Assembly (NCBI GenBank): GCA_949743955.1
Contig: CATJVQ010000065.1
Location: 1-35,669 of the forward strand
Origin: an uncultured Oscillospiraceae bacterium
Lineage (GTDB): Bacteria; Bacillota; Clostridia; Oscillospirales; Ruminococcaceae
Length of the DNA stretch: 35,669 bases
Direction of reading: 5' to 3'
Within the stretch, counting starts at the first letter, position 1. Every line of letters begins with the position of its first letter. The translations under genes and the position numbers were made by a program. This document shows positions 17,103 through 24,136 of this stretch, in pieces. A model generated the notes under the pieces. The model was given only the letters and a program-made list of their open reading frames with translations. It was not told the DNA's origin and searched no databases.

Positions 17103-17725
17103 TACGCATACACCTCCTGGATTTTTTCAATCGCCTGCTTATCCACGATGAGCTTGTCGTGCAGGAGCAGGTCGTAGGTGTTGATGGTGCCCACGAGGGC
17201 GGTCTTGACTCCCGGGATGTTCGCCGCGCTCTTGATGACCTTCTCGTTCTTCTCCGGCATCACAATGAGCGCCTTCTTCTGGGATCCCACCGCCGAGAGA
17301 AATTCGACCATGGTCTTCGTGCGGTAATCCGCGCAGTCGATTTTGTCCACAACGATGAGGTTCTGTTCCATCACCTTTGCCGAGAGAGCGCTTTTGAGGG
17401 CGAGCCGCTTTACCTTCTTGTTGAGGGTGTAGCTGTAATCGCGGGGCTTGGGGCCGAGCGCGACGCCGCCGTGACGCCACTGCGGAGCACGGATGGAGCC
17501 CTGGCGGGCGTGTCCGGTGCCCTTCTGTCTCCAGGGCTTCTTGCCGCCGCCGGTGACTTCGGTGCGGGTGAGGGTGGACTGGGTCCCCTGGCGCTGATTG
17601 GCCAGGTAGTTCTTGACGACGGCATGCAGGACCGCCTGATTGGGTTCGATGCCGAAGATGGCGTCGGAGAGGGCGATTTCCGAAACGACCTTGCCGGTCA
17701 TGTCAACAACCTGAATGCTGGGCAT
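17102..17725 (-). CDS. rplD: 50S ribosomal protein L4
   Basis: A 207-aa protein with the tunnel-lining loop (GGGKKPWRQKGTGHARQGS, about 60-78) and the RSPQWRHGG-like segment APQWRHGGVALGPKPRDYSY. In gamma-proteobacteria L4 also regulates the S10 operon through the rpsJ leader; the leader seen here (18758-19033) is unlike that one, so L4 control is only a possibility. It follows rplC by 17 nt. Confidence 0.98.
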   Translation of the reverse strand: MPSIQVVDMTGKVVSEIALSDAIFGIEPNQAVLHAVVKNYLANQRQGTQSTLTRTEVTGGGKKPWRQKGTGHARQGSIRAPQWRHGGVALGPKPRDYSYTLNKKVKRLALKSALSAKVMEQNLIVVDKIDCADYRTKTMVEFLSAVGSQKKALIVMPEKNEKVIKSAANIPGVKTALVGTINTYDLLLHDKLIVDKQAIEKIQEVYA

Positions 17726-17742
17726 TGTGCTTCCTCCTTCCC

Positions 17743-18375
17743 TTACGCCTTCACGCTGTCGGTTATGAGCACAAGCCCGCCCTTGGGGCCGGGCACCGCT
17801 CCGCGCAGCGCAATAAGATTATTTTCCGCGTCGATTTTCGCAACGGTCAGGTTCTGCACCGTGACACGCTCGGCGCCCATCTGCCCAGGCAAGCGCTTGC
17901 CTTTAAACACGCGCGAGGGGCTGGATGTGGATCCGTTCGAGCCGGCGTGGCGGTGAACCGGGCCGGAACCGTGGGTCTCCTTGAGGCGGTGGTTGCCGTA
18001 GCGCTTGATCGTGCCGGCATAGCCCTTACCTTTCGAGGTACCGCAGACGTCCACAGCGTCCCCGGCGGTGAAGGTGTCGGCCTTGATGAGGTCGCCCACG
18101 TTCAGGGTGCCGCAGTCTTCGAGCCGGAACTCTCTGAGGTACTTCTTAGGAGCCACGTCGTTTTTCTGGAAGTGACCCTTCATCGGCTTGTTCGTGTGCT
18201 TGTCGCTGAGATCCCCAAAGCCGAGCTGCACGGCATCGTAGCCGTCGTTTTCGGACGTCTTTTTGGAGACGACGATGCACGGTCCCGCCTCAATGACGGT
18301 CACGGGGATGACGTTGCCGATCTCATCAAAGATCTGCGTCATACCGACCTTCCGGCCCAGGATACATTTTTGCAT
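17743..18375 (-). CDS. rplC: 50S ribosomal protein L3
   Basis: A 210-aa protein starting [20 protein letters not shown]. Its central extension, with [18 protein letters not shown] and [18 protein letters not shown], reaches into the peptidyl-transferase centre. L3 starts 50S assembly together with L24. A 70-nt gap separates it from rpsJ, the largest intergenic gap within the S10 block, and holds a stem-loop at 18401-18424. Confidence 0.98.
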   Translation of the reverse strand: MQKCILGRKVGMTQIFDEIGNVIPVTVIEAGPCIVVSKKTSENDGYDAVQLGFGDLSDKHTNKPMKGHFQKNDVAPKKYLREFRLEDCGTLNVGDLIKADTFTAGDAVDVCGTSKGKGYAGTIKRYGNHRLKETHGSGPVHRHAGSNGSTSSPSRVFKGKRLPGQMGAERVTVQNLTVAKIDAENNLIALRGAVPGPKGGLVLITDSVKA

Positions 18376-18400
18376 GTTGCTTTCCTCCTTCGGTTATTGG

Positions 18401-18424
18401 TTGGCTTTGACTTAAGGAAGCCAA
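18401..18424 (-). other. Intercistronic stem-loop between rpsJ and rplC
   Basis: TTGGCTT and AAGCCAA arms pair around a 10-nt loop, a perfect 7-bp stem in the only sizeable gap inside the S10 cluster. It has no T-run, so it may set mRNA stability or rplC translation and not act as a terminator. Confidence 0.45.
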
Positions 18425-18445
18425 CTTGACCTTTGCCAGAACCAG

Positions 18446-18757
18446 TTACAGCTTAATTTCGATGTCCACGCCGGCGGGCAGTTCGAGCCCGGTGAGCGCC
18501 TCGACAGTCTTGTTCGAGGGGCGCAGCACGTCGATAAGCCGCTTATGAGTCCGCTGTTCAAACTGCTCGCGCGAATCCTTGTACTTGTGTACAGCGCGCA
18601 GAATGGTCACGATCTCCTTCTCTGTGGGGAGCGGAATGGGGCCGCTCACACGGGCGCCCGTGCGCTTTGCGGTTTCCACGATCTTCTGTGCGGACGCATC
18701 CACCAGAGCCGCATCATACCCCTTGAGCCTGATTCTGATCTTTTCCTTGACTGCCAA
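18446..18757 (-). CDS. rpsJ: 30S ribosomal protein S10 (first gene of the supercluster)
   Basis: TTG 18755-18757, 9 nt after TTAGGAGG, gives a 103-aa product with [31 protein letters not shown] and the [31 protein letters not shown] end in conserved order. S10 sits in the small-subunit head and, as NusE, also joins NusB in antitermination. It heads a 32-gene unit driven from 19040-19068 via a structured leader. Confidence 0.98.
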   Translation of the reverse strand: MAVKEKIRIRLKGYDAALVDASAQKIVETAKRTGARVSGPIPLPTEKEIVTILRAVHKYKDSREQFEQRTHKRLIDVLRPSNKTVEALTGLELPAGVDIEIKL

Positions 18758-18796
18758 TGAACTTCGCCTCCTAAATTGTTAGTCGCCAAAGCTCCT

Positions 18797-18942
18797 TTTA
18801 AATTCCGAACACGCCGCCGTGCGTCCAGTGCCTGAAGCATAAAAAAAGGATAAACCTCAAACGGGTTTATCCGGCATAGGCTGACCTGCCGCAGCGGAAT
18901 CCTCCGGCGCGGGGACGCAGAACGGCCTGTTCGGAATTTAAA
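18797..18942. repeat. Long inverted repeat enclosing the leader terminator
   Basis: The outer 15 bases of each arm (18797-18811 and 18928-18942, TTTAAATTCCGAACA and its complement) pair perfectly. Extending to 30 bases (18797-18826 against 18913-18942), 26 positions pair. The enclosed 86 nt carry the terminator. No flanking target duplication is seen. Confidence 0.9.
18841..18872 (-). terminator. Leader intrinsic terminator (attenuator) upstream of rpsJ
   Basis: On the minus strand GGATAAACC and GGTTTATCC pair over a short loop, followed by seven T. It lies 84 nt before the rpsJ start codon and well downstream of the promoter, so transcription must pass it to reach the operon. Confidence 0.85.
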
Positions 18943-19039
18943 GTCGCCCGGTTTGAAATCGGACATACTCGGCGGAAATTCCCCACGAAGTTCGTGGCAA
19001 CCTCCCGCTTCAACGCATATCTCGCAGTCACGCTTATTT

Positions 19040-19068
19040 ATCTTATCATATCTTTTTGCCGGTTTCAA
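19040..19068 (-). promoter_or_regulatory. Sigma-A promoter of the S10-spc-alpha supercluster
   Basis: TTGAAA (19063-19068), 17 nt, TAAGAT (19040-19045) on the minus strand; start near 19033. No other comparably good promoter is obvious within 3277-18757. Confidence 0.75.
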
Positions 19069-19266
19069 GCCCTTTCATACATTTGTCCGGACAATTTTTC
19101 CGCTTTTTCTGTTTTTGCTCTCCAGGGGACAAAAATCGGGGCTGTTCTGGTGGATCTGTCCAGTTTTAAGGCGCCTTTTTCTCTCCGGAAACGGCCGATA
19201 TGGCTGTTCCCGACCGTGCTCCCCATAGTATACTATGTTGATAATAAACGGAAGGAGACGTTCGGG

Positions 19267-19768
19267 ATGGGACTGGGCATTGTCTTGAGCGGGGGCGGCG
19301 CGCGGGGTGCGTATCAGATCGGCGTATGGCGGGCGCTGCGGGAGCTCGGATGTGAAAAAGAAATCGCCGTCGCGACGGGTTCCTCCGTTGGGGCGCTGAA
19401 CGCGGCGATGTTCGTACAGGGCAATCTGGAGAGGGCGGAGGCAATGTGGCTGCGTGGCGGCATCGTCTTCCTGCCCGCCTTTCTTCCTGCCCAAACGCAT
19501 CGGCGGCGCTCACTTTGTCGACGGCGCGTGGTATGACAACTGCCCCCTGAACCTCGCTGTCCGCCTGGGCGCTGAGGGACTCCTCGCTGTGGAGATCAAA
19601 GGGTTCGGCTTACGCAAAAGGCTTGCCCGCCGGGACATCCCCCTGCACACACTCTGTCCGTCCCGCCCGCTCGGGATGACCTTCTTTTTCAGCCCCGATG
19701 CCGCCGCGTTCAGTATGCGCCTAGGCTACCTCGATACCCTGCGGCTGTATGGACAAGAGGTAAAATAG
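19267..19768 (+). pseudogene. Patatin-like phospholipase relic with internal deletion
   Basis: The 5' part (ATG 19267, AAGGAG upstream) encodes the patatin oxyanion motif GGGARGAYQIG and the nucleophile motif GSSVG. After MWL the frame changes. The 3' part, in another frame to 19768, encodes FLPKRIGGAHFVDGAWYDNCP, which carries the catalytic Asp (DGA) of the same family. Only about 167 codons remain where the bacterial family has about 250-300, so roughly 100 residues of the middle are missing, with a frameshift at the join near 19450. Both catalytic dyad motifs survive but not in one reading frame. It is most likely a dead gene. Confidence 0.8.
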
Positions 19769-19769
19769 A

Positions 19770-19815
19770 TATACAATTTGTATAGCCTCATCCGGAATAT
19801 ACATCTGGACGAGGC
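19770..19815. terminator. Palindrome and hairpin between convergent genes (weak terminator)
   Basis: A perfect odd palindrome TATACAA-T-TTGTATA (19770-19784) abuts a hairpin with arms GCCTCATCCGG and CTGGACGAGGC (19785-19815, one mismatch and one wobble). It lies between the convergent ends of the patatin relic and the nucleoside hydrolase. There is no long T-run, so termination is uncertain. Confidence 0.4.
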
Positions 19816-19824
19816 TTCTGCGGT

Positions 19825-20748
19825 CTATTTCACGAGTTTTCCGAAGAGATCCGCCATGAGCCGGTCGCGGTCGATGCCGTAGACATAGCGGATGAGCGGG
19901 CGGTTGCGGTCGATACCATAGTGATGATCATACTCTGGGATGGGGCAGGGCTCGTACCGGTCGTGCATCGCCTCCCCGCAGACGAGCCAGCCCGCCGCCG
20001 TCACGTCCCAGATGGCGCGGCTCCAGACCTCGCCCTGTCCGTCCCCCTTCGCCTCCGCTTCGGCGATGTTGCACAGATAGTCGCACAGCGTGTTCTTTCC
20101 GCGCAGCCAGTACTCCAGCTCCGGGCCCGTGGTTGCAAAGGAGCTGGCCACGCCCATGCACGGCACCAGCACCAGCGGCACGCCGCTCCCGAACACGACC
20201 CGCGCCGCCGCGATATCCTGCTTCATATTGAACTCGTCCGTATGATCCCAGTCCAGCGAGTGGCCGCCCAGCCAGACGACGACGATCTTCTCCCGCAGTC
20301 CCGGCTCGAGCAGCAACGCGGAGGCAATGTTCGTAATCGCCCCGATGGCCACCACGTACAGCGGCTCCTCCCGGCCCATCGCGCGGCGGATCAGATCCCT
20401 CGCCGCCGCCGACTCGATGGGAGAATGCTCGTCCGCCAGGTAGGCTGTCGAACCGCAGAAGACCTTTTCATGATACTGATTGTAATATTCTTCCCCGTTT
20501 CTACTCAAAACGTTGAATATTTCCCGGTAGCTTTTCTCCATTCCGTCGGCCGGGCCGTTCGACTTGCGGTTGTGAAAGGGTGCGGCGTAAATGGCTTCGA
20601 CGTGGACCTTCTCCGGCGAACGGATAAGGTACGACAGGGCAAACTGATCGTCTATTTCATTGTATGTGTCTGTATCCAGCACTATATCCACGATCCCTCG
20701 CGGACGCTGTAAACGGTTCTGTAAAAATTCGTTCCTGTTTTCCCTCAT
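19825..20748 (-). CDS. Inosine/uridine-preferring nucleoside hydrolase
   Basis: I chose ATG 20746-20748, about 9 nt after AAAAGG; a GTG three codons upstream is possible. The 307-aa product carries the calcium-binding fingerprint DTDTYNEIDDQFAL at 25-38 and, in the C-terminal half, WDVTAAGW, where the family has a metal-ligating Asp. AIGAITNIA near residue 138 is the substrate-side motif. The family cleaves N-ribosidic bonds in nucleoside salvage; substrate preference cannot be read here. It is a single-gene unit with its own promoter at 20817-20845. Confidence 0.88.
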   Translation of the reverse strand: MRENRNEFLQNRLQRPRGIVDIVLDTDTYNEIDDQFALSYLIRSPEKVHVEAIYAAPFHNRKSNGPADGMEKSYREIFNVLSRNGEEYYNQYHEKVFCGSTAYLADEHSPIESAAARDLIRRAMGREEPLYVVAIGAITNIASALLLEPGLREKIVVVWLGGHSLDWDHTDEFNMKQDIAAARVVFGSGVPLVLVPCMGVASSFATTGPELEYWLRGKNTLCDYLCNIAEAEAKGDGQGEVWSRAIWDVTAAGWLVCGEAMHDRYEPCPIPEYDHHYGIDRNRPLIRYVYGIDRDRLMADLFGKLVK

Positions 20749-20816
20749 CCTTCTCACCCTTTTCCAAATGGTTCCGCATAGTTCTGCCCGGCAGGACCGG
20801 GGCTTCCTTCCTCTCT

Positions 20817-20845
20817 ATCATAACATGCCGCCCTCCCTGTTTCAA
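20817..20845 (-). promoter_or_regulatory. Promoter of the nucleoside hydrolase gene
   Basis: TTGAAA (20840-20845), 17 nt, TATGAT (20817-20822) on the minus strand. Start near 20810 leaves a leader of about 62 nt that holds a small CCCGG/CCGGG hairpin. Confidence 0.7.
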
Positions 20846-20917
20846 GCGCATTTTCACTTTGCCGGCTCAGTACTTCGACGCTTTTTCCTGTGCGCCTCAG
20901 TATGGCAAACTCCCTGA

Positions 20918-20946
20918 TTGCATAGAAACGGGAAACATGGTATGAT
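20918..20946 (+). promoter_or_regulatory. Promoter of the helicase-larC unit
   Basis: TTGCAT (20918-20923), 17 nt, TATGAT (20941-20946), with a start near 20953, about 20 nt before the helicase ATG. Confidence 0.65.
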
Positions 20947-20973
20947 GAAGGGGAAATCAATGCGGGAGATGTA

Positions 20974-22125
20974 ATGGTGGCAACATATCAGGAGATGTCG
21001 GCGTTAATTTCGCCAGAAATTTTACAGGCAGTAGAAAAAATAGGCTTCACGGAGATGACAGAGGTTCAGCGGAAAGCCATCCCGGTGATGCTCGAGGGGA
21101 AGGATGTCATTGCCAAGGCCCCGACCGGCACAGGGAAGACCTGCGCCTTTGGGGTGCCGATGATAGAGCGCATCGACCCTGGGAAAAAGGATGTACAGGG
21201 GCTGGTACTCTGCCCGACACGCGAACTGTGCTGCCAGATCCGCGACGATCTGCGCGCGCTCGCGCAGTTCCGCCCGGGGCTACAGGTGGCGGCGGTCTAT
21301 GGCGGCCAGCCGATCGCCAAGCAGCTCGACGCGCTTCACAGGCACCCCCAGATCGTGGTGGCTACGCCGGGACGCCTGCTCGACCATATGCAGAGGCGTT
21401 CTGTCAATCTGCGTGGAGTCGGCGTCGCCGTGCTCGACGAGGCCGACGAGATGCTCGACATGGGCTTCATGAAGGATGTGCGCCGCATACTTGACGTCCT
21501 GCCTAAGGGGCGCCAGCTCGCCATGTTCTCGGCCACCATCTCAAGGGAGGTCATGGACATCAGCTGGCTCTATCAGCGCGACGAGGTGGAGATCACGGTC
21601 AAGCCTGTCAAGCTCAGCGAGCCGAAGATCACGCAGTTCAAAATCGCTTCCACTGGGACAAAAAAGCTCAACGATCTGGTGGCTATCCTGCGGGCAAAGA
21701 ACTACAGGCGGTCCATCATCTTCTGCAACACCAAGTATGCGACCACCTCGCTGACCGGGCAGCTCACTGACCGGGGCTTCCAGGCGGCTTGCCTGAACGG
21801 CGATATGCGGCAGTCCGACCGGACGAAGATCATGAACGAGTACAAGGCCGGACGCCTGCCCATTCTGGTGGCGACCGACGTCGCCGCGCGCGGCATCGAC
21901 GTCACCGATGTGGATGCTGTCTTCAATTATGAGGTCCCGCTTGAAAATGAGTACTACCTGCACCGCATCGGCCGGACTGGCCGTGCGCGCCGGGAGGGGG
22001 ATTCCTTCACCTTCTTCGGCCCCAATGAGGAGAAGCACCTGAATGAGATCATCCGCTATACCCGTTCTGTCGTGACAGAGATGACCGTGACGGAGGACGG
22101 ATGTCTTCTGGAAGTTTCTAAATAG
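20974..22125 (+). CDS. DEAD-box ATP-dependent RNA helicase (core only)
   Basis: The 383-aa product is a minimal two-RecA-domain helicase. Motifs in order: Q motif GFTEMTEVQRKAIP (24-37), I APTGTGKT (49-56), Ia PTREL (81-85), II DEAD (155-158), III SAT (186-188), IV IIFCNT, V ATDVAARGID and VI HRIGRTGR. It lacks any C-terminal RNA-binding extension such as the DbpA or CsdA domains, so target choice must come from the core or from partners. It likely remodels rRNA or mRNA in the cytoplasm. ATG 20974 follows GGGAG; the adjacent GTG 20977 is an alternative with better spacing. larC begins 35 nt later. Confidence 0.95.
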   Translation: MVATYQEMSALISPEILQAVEKIGFTEMTEVQRKAIPVMLEGKDVIAKAPTGTGKTCAFGVPMIERIDPGKKDVQGLVLCPTRELCCQIRDDLRALAQFRPGLQVAAVYGGQPIAKQLDALHRHPQIVVATPGRLLDHMQRRSVNLRGVGVAVLDEADEMLDMGFMKDVRRILDVLPKGRQLAMFSATISREVMDISWLYQRDEVEITVKPVKLSEPKITQFKIASTGTKKLNDLVAILRAKNYRRSIIFCNTKYATTSLTGQLTDRGFQAACLNGDMRQSDRTKIMNEYKAGRLPILVATDVAARGIDVTDVDAVFNYEVPLENEYYLHRIGRTGRARREGDSFTFFGPNEEKHLNEIIRYTRSVVTEMTVTEDGCLLEVSK

Positions 22126-22160
22126 GAATATATCGCATAGATAATACAAGGAGGAACACT

Positions 22161-23471
22161 TTGAAGACCCTTTATCTCGAATGCAACATGGGTGCGGCCG
22201 GCGATATGCTCACGGCCGCCCTTTATGAGCTGCTTGAAGACCGGCAGGCCTTCCTCGATACCATGAATGCGCTGGGTCTTCCCGGCATTCGGGTGGAAGC
22301 GCAGGCGTGCGCCAAATGCGGCATCCACGGCACCCGCCTGCGCGTGCTGATTGACGGACAGGAGGAAGCGGCGGCGCAGCATCCGCACGATCATGTCCAT
22401 CCCCATGATGATCATCACATCCATGGACACCATCATCACGATCACACTCTGGCGCATGAACATCACAATCATGACGCTCCCGAACATCATCATGAGCACC
22501 ATCACGAACACTACACGTATGCGTCCATCTGTAAATTGATAGATTCCCTTCCCCTTCCAGAGAATGTGCGCCGGAATGCGAGAGAGGCCTATCGCCTTAT
22601 CGGAGAGGCCGAAAGCCATGCCCACGGCGCGCCCATTGAGCAGATCCACTTTCACGAGGTCGGTTCTCTCGACGCAGTAGCGGATGTCGTCGGGTTTTTT
22701 CTGGCCCTCCATCTGCTGGATCCGGAGCAGGTGATCGCTTCCCCTGTCCGGGTGGGGTGGGGAAGCGTCCGCTGTGCGCACGGCGTCCTGCCCGTGCCCG
22801 CTCCCGCGACCGCGCACATTTTGCAGGGTATCCCCTGCTACGCCGGGGAGATTGAGGGCGAGATGTGCACGCCGACCGGCGCTGCGCTGCTCAAATCCTC
22901 CGCTCTTTTCTTCCAGACCATGCCCACCCTGCGGATCCAAAAAATCGGTTACGGCATGGGCGGACGCGACTTCCCCTCCGCCAACTGTGTACGCGCCTTC
23001 TGGGGAGAATCCTCCGATGGAGAGGGCGAGACCGACGAAATTGCCGAGCTCTCCTGCAACCTCGACGATATGACGGCGGAGGCTGTCGGCTACGCGGTGA
23101 GTCTGCTTCAGAGGGAAGGGGCGCTGGATGTCTTTACCGCCCCCATTCAGATGAAGAAGAACCGTCCGGGCGTCCTGCTGACGGTGCTCTGCACGCCGGA
23201 GAAAAAAGAGGCGTTCTCCCGGCTCATCCTTCAGCACACCACCACGCGCGGCGTGCGGTGTACATTCTGCCGGCGGGAGAAGCTCTCCTGCCGTTTCCAA
23301 AGCGTTCATACCGGTTATGGTGAGATTCGCGTGAAGGTCAGCGAAGGGTGGGGCATCTCCCGCTGTAAGCCCGAATTCGACGACGTGGCCGCCGCCGCAG
23401 AGAGTGCGCATGTTCCCTTCGACATTGTCTTTCAGGCCGCGCTTCGTGCGTTCAGGGGGGAAACGGTATGA
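22161..23471 (+). CDS. larC: Nickel-pincer cofactor cyclometallase LarC
   Basis: Read from TTG 22161 with GGAGG 6 nt upstream. The 436-aa product matches LarC: LYLECNMGAAGDMLTAAL at the start, IHFHEVGSLDAVADVVG near 188, EMCTPTGAALL and the C-terminal domain with NLDDMTAEAVGYA. In LarC this enzyme inserts nickel into the pyridinium thiocarboxylate cofactor of lactate racemase in a CTP-dependent step. A strongly His-rich segment (about 74-117) probably buffers nickel. In Lactiplantibacillus the gene is split by programmed frameshift; here it is one continuous frame. No larA, larB or larE is seen in the window. Confidence 0.93.
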   Translation: MKTLYLECNMGAAGDMLTAALYELLEDRQAFLDTMNALGLPGIRVEAQACAKCGIHGTRLRVLIDGQEEAAAQHPHDHVHPHDDHHIHGHHHHDHTLAHEHHNHDAPEHHHEHHHEHYTYASICKLIDSLPLPENVRRNAREAYRLIGEAESHAHGAPIEQIHFHEVGSLDAVADVVGFFLALHLLDPEQVIASPVRVGWGSVRCAHGVLPVPAPATAHILQGIPCYAGEIEGEMCTPTGAALLKSSALFFQTMPTLRIQKIGYGMGGRDFPSANCVRAFWGESSDGEGETDEIAELSCNLDDMTAEAVGYAVSLLQREGALDVFTAPIQMKKNRPGVLLTVLCTPEKKEAFSRLILQHTTTRGVRCTFCRREKLSCRFQSVHTGYGEIRVKVSEGWGISRCKPEFDDVAAAAESAHVPFDIVFQAALRAFRGETV

Positions 23472-24031
23472 CCTCTCTTATCCGTTTAAATGCCCCATTC
23501 TCTGAGGAGGAAGCCCGTTCCCTGCGTGCCGGAGATAGCGTGCTGCTCTCGGGAACCATCTACACGGCCCGCGACGCCGCGCATAAACGGCTTGTTGAGG
23601 CGCTGGTTGAGAACAGTCCCCTTCCCTTCCCTCTGCGGGACGCTGTCATCTATTATGCCGGCCCTTCTCCCGCCAGGGAGGGCGGCGTCATCGGTTCGGC
23701 CGGTCCCACCACCAGCGGGCGGATGGATGCCTATGCTCCGCGGCTGACCGCCCTGGGACTGCGCGGGATGATCGGTAAGGGAGCGCGCAGCGATGCGGTT
23801 GTGGAGGCGATGAAACGGTATGGCGCTGTCTATTTCGGCGCTGTCGGGGGCGCCGGAGCGCTGATCGCCCGCTGCATCACCAGCGCCGAGGTTATCGCCT
23901 ACGGCGATCTGGGCAGCGAAGCCATCCGGCGGCTGACTGTACAGGATATGCCGCTAACAGTCATTATTGATACCCTGGGAGATAATCTTTACTCCCTCGG
24001 GCCAAAACGCTATCTCGCCGCCTCGTTATAA
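23468..24031 (+). CDS. Fumarase / tartrate dehydratase beta-subunit-type hydro-lyase
   Basis: The 187-aa product matches the beta (C-terminal) domain of class I Fe-S hydro-lyases: GPTTSGRMDAYAP near 77, GMIGKGARSDAVVEAM, YFGAVGGAGALIA, and IAYGDLGSEAIRRL. In that family the beta subunit completes the active site with an alpha subunit that holds the 4Fe-4S cluster. No alpha gene is present here. Its ATG overlaps the larC stop by 4 nt, so it is translated together with a nickel-cofactor gene. It may pair with an alpha subunit encoded elsewhere or act in a lactate/fumarate-related route; both are inference. Confidence 0.88.
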   Translation: MTSLIRLNAPFSEEEARSLRAGDSVLLSGTIYTARDAAHKRLVEALVENSPLPFPLRDAVIYYAGPSPAREGGVIGSAGPTTSGRMDAYAPRLTALGLRGMIGKGARSDAVVEAMKRYGAVYFGAVGGAGALIARCITSAEVIAYGDLGSEAIRRLTVQDMPLTVIIDTLGDNLYSLGPKRYLAASL

Positions 24032-24044
24032 TTTTTTCGTTTTC

Positions 24045-24077
24045 AGCCGGCCCGGATGAAAGTCCGAGCCGGTTTTT
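24045..24077 (+). terminator. Intrinsic terminator after the helicase-larC unit
   Basis: AGCCGGCCCGGA and TCCGAGCCGG arms flank TGAAAG and are followed by TTTTT. It separates the larC unit from the mnmG promoter. Confidence 0.85.
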
Positions 24078-24078
24078 C

Positions 24079-24106
24079 TTCCTTTCTTCCGCTTTTATGC
24101 TATAAT
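24079..24106 (+). promoter_or_regulatory. Extended -10 promoter of mnmG-rsmG
   Basis: A TGC-TATAAT extended -10 lies at 24098-24106 with only a weak -35 (TTCCTT, 24079-24084). The start would be near 24113, so any initiation codon before that is excluded for this transcript. Confidence 0.6.
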
Positions 24107-24136
24107 GAAAGCAACCATCTTAAGGGAAGTGATTCT

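Larger units (their letters stand above)
18758..19033 (-). promoter_or_regulatory. Structured 5' leader of the S10 operon (candidate r-protein leader)
   Basis: About 275 nt separate the predicted start of transcription from the rpsJ TTG, with no plausible gene. In RNA order it holds a hairpin CCACGA-ACT-TCGTGG (18983-18997), a GGAATTTCCGCC segment, the 5' arm of a long inverted repeat, an intrinsic terminator (18841-18872), the 3' arm of that repeat, and the rpsJ ribosome binding site. This layout suggests transcription attenuation of the ribosomal operon, perhaps by a ribosomal protein ligand. The ligand is unknown to me. Confidence 0.65.

Noticed and set aside
18797-18942. The long inverted repeat as a miniature transposable element (MITE)
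   Set aside because: No target duplication, only one copy in the window, and it encloses a functional-looking attenuator in the S10 leader, so a leader RNA explains it better.
19430-19470. Programmed frameshift rescuing the patatin gene
   Set aside because: No slippery heptamer is evident and a large piece of the core is missing, which a frameshift could not restore.
22056-23411. A 451-codon minus-strand frame opposite larC
   Set aside because: Low-complexity His/Met tracts mirror the LarC His-rich segment; no ribosome binding site or family match.
22161-23471. larC split by programmed frameshift as in Lactiplantibacillus
   Set aside because: The gene is one uninterrupted frame of full length here.
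24056-24136. ATG 24056 as the mnmG start
   Set aside because: It lies within the larC-unit terminator and upstream of the mnmG promoter, and the added residues do not match the family.
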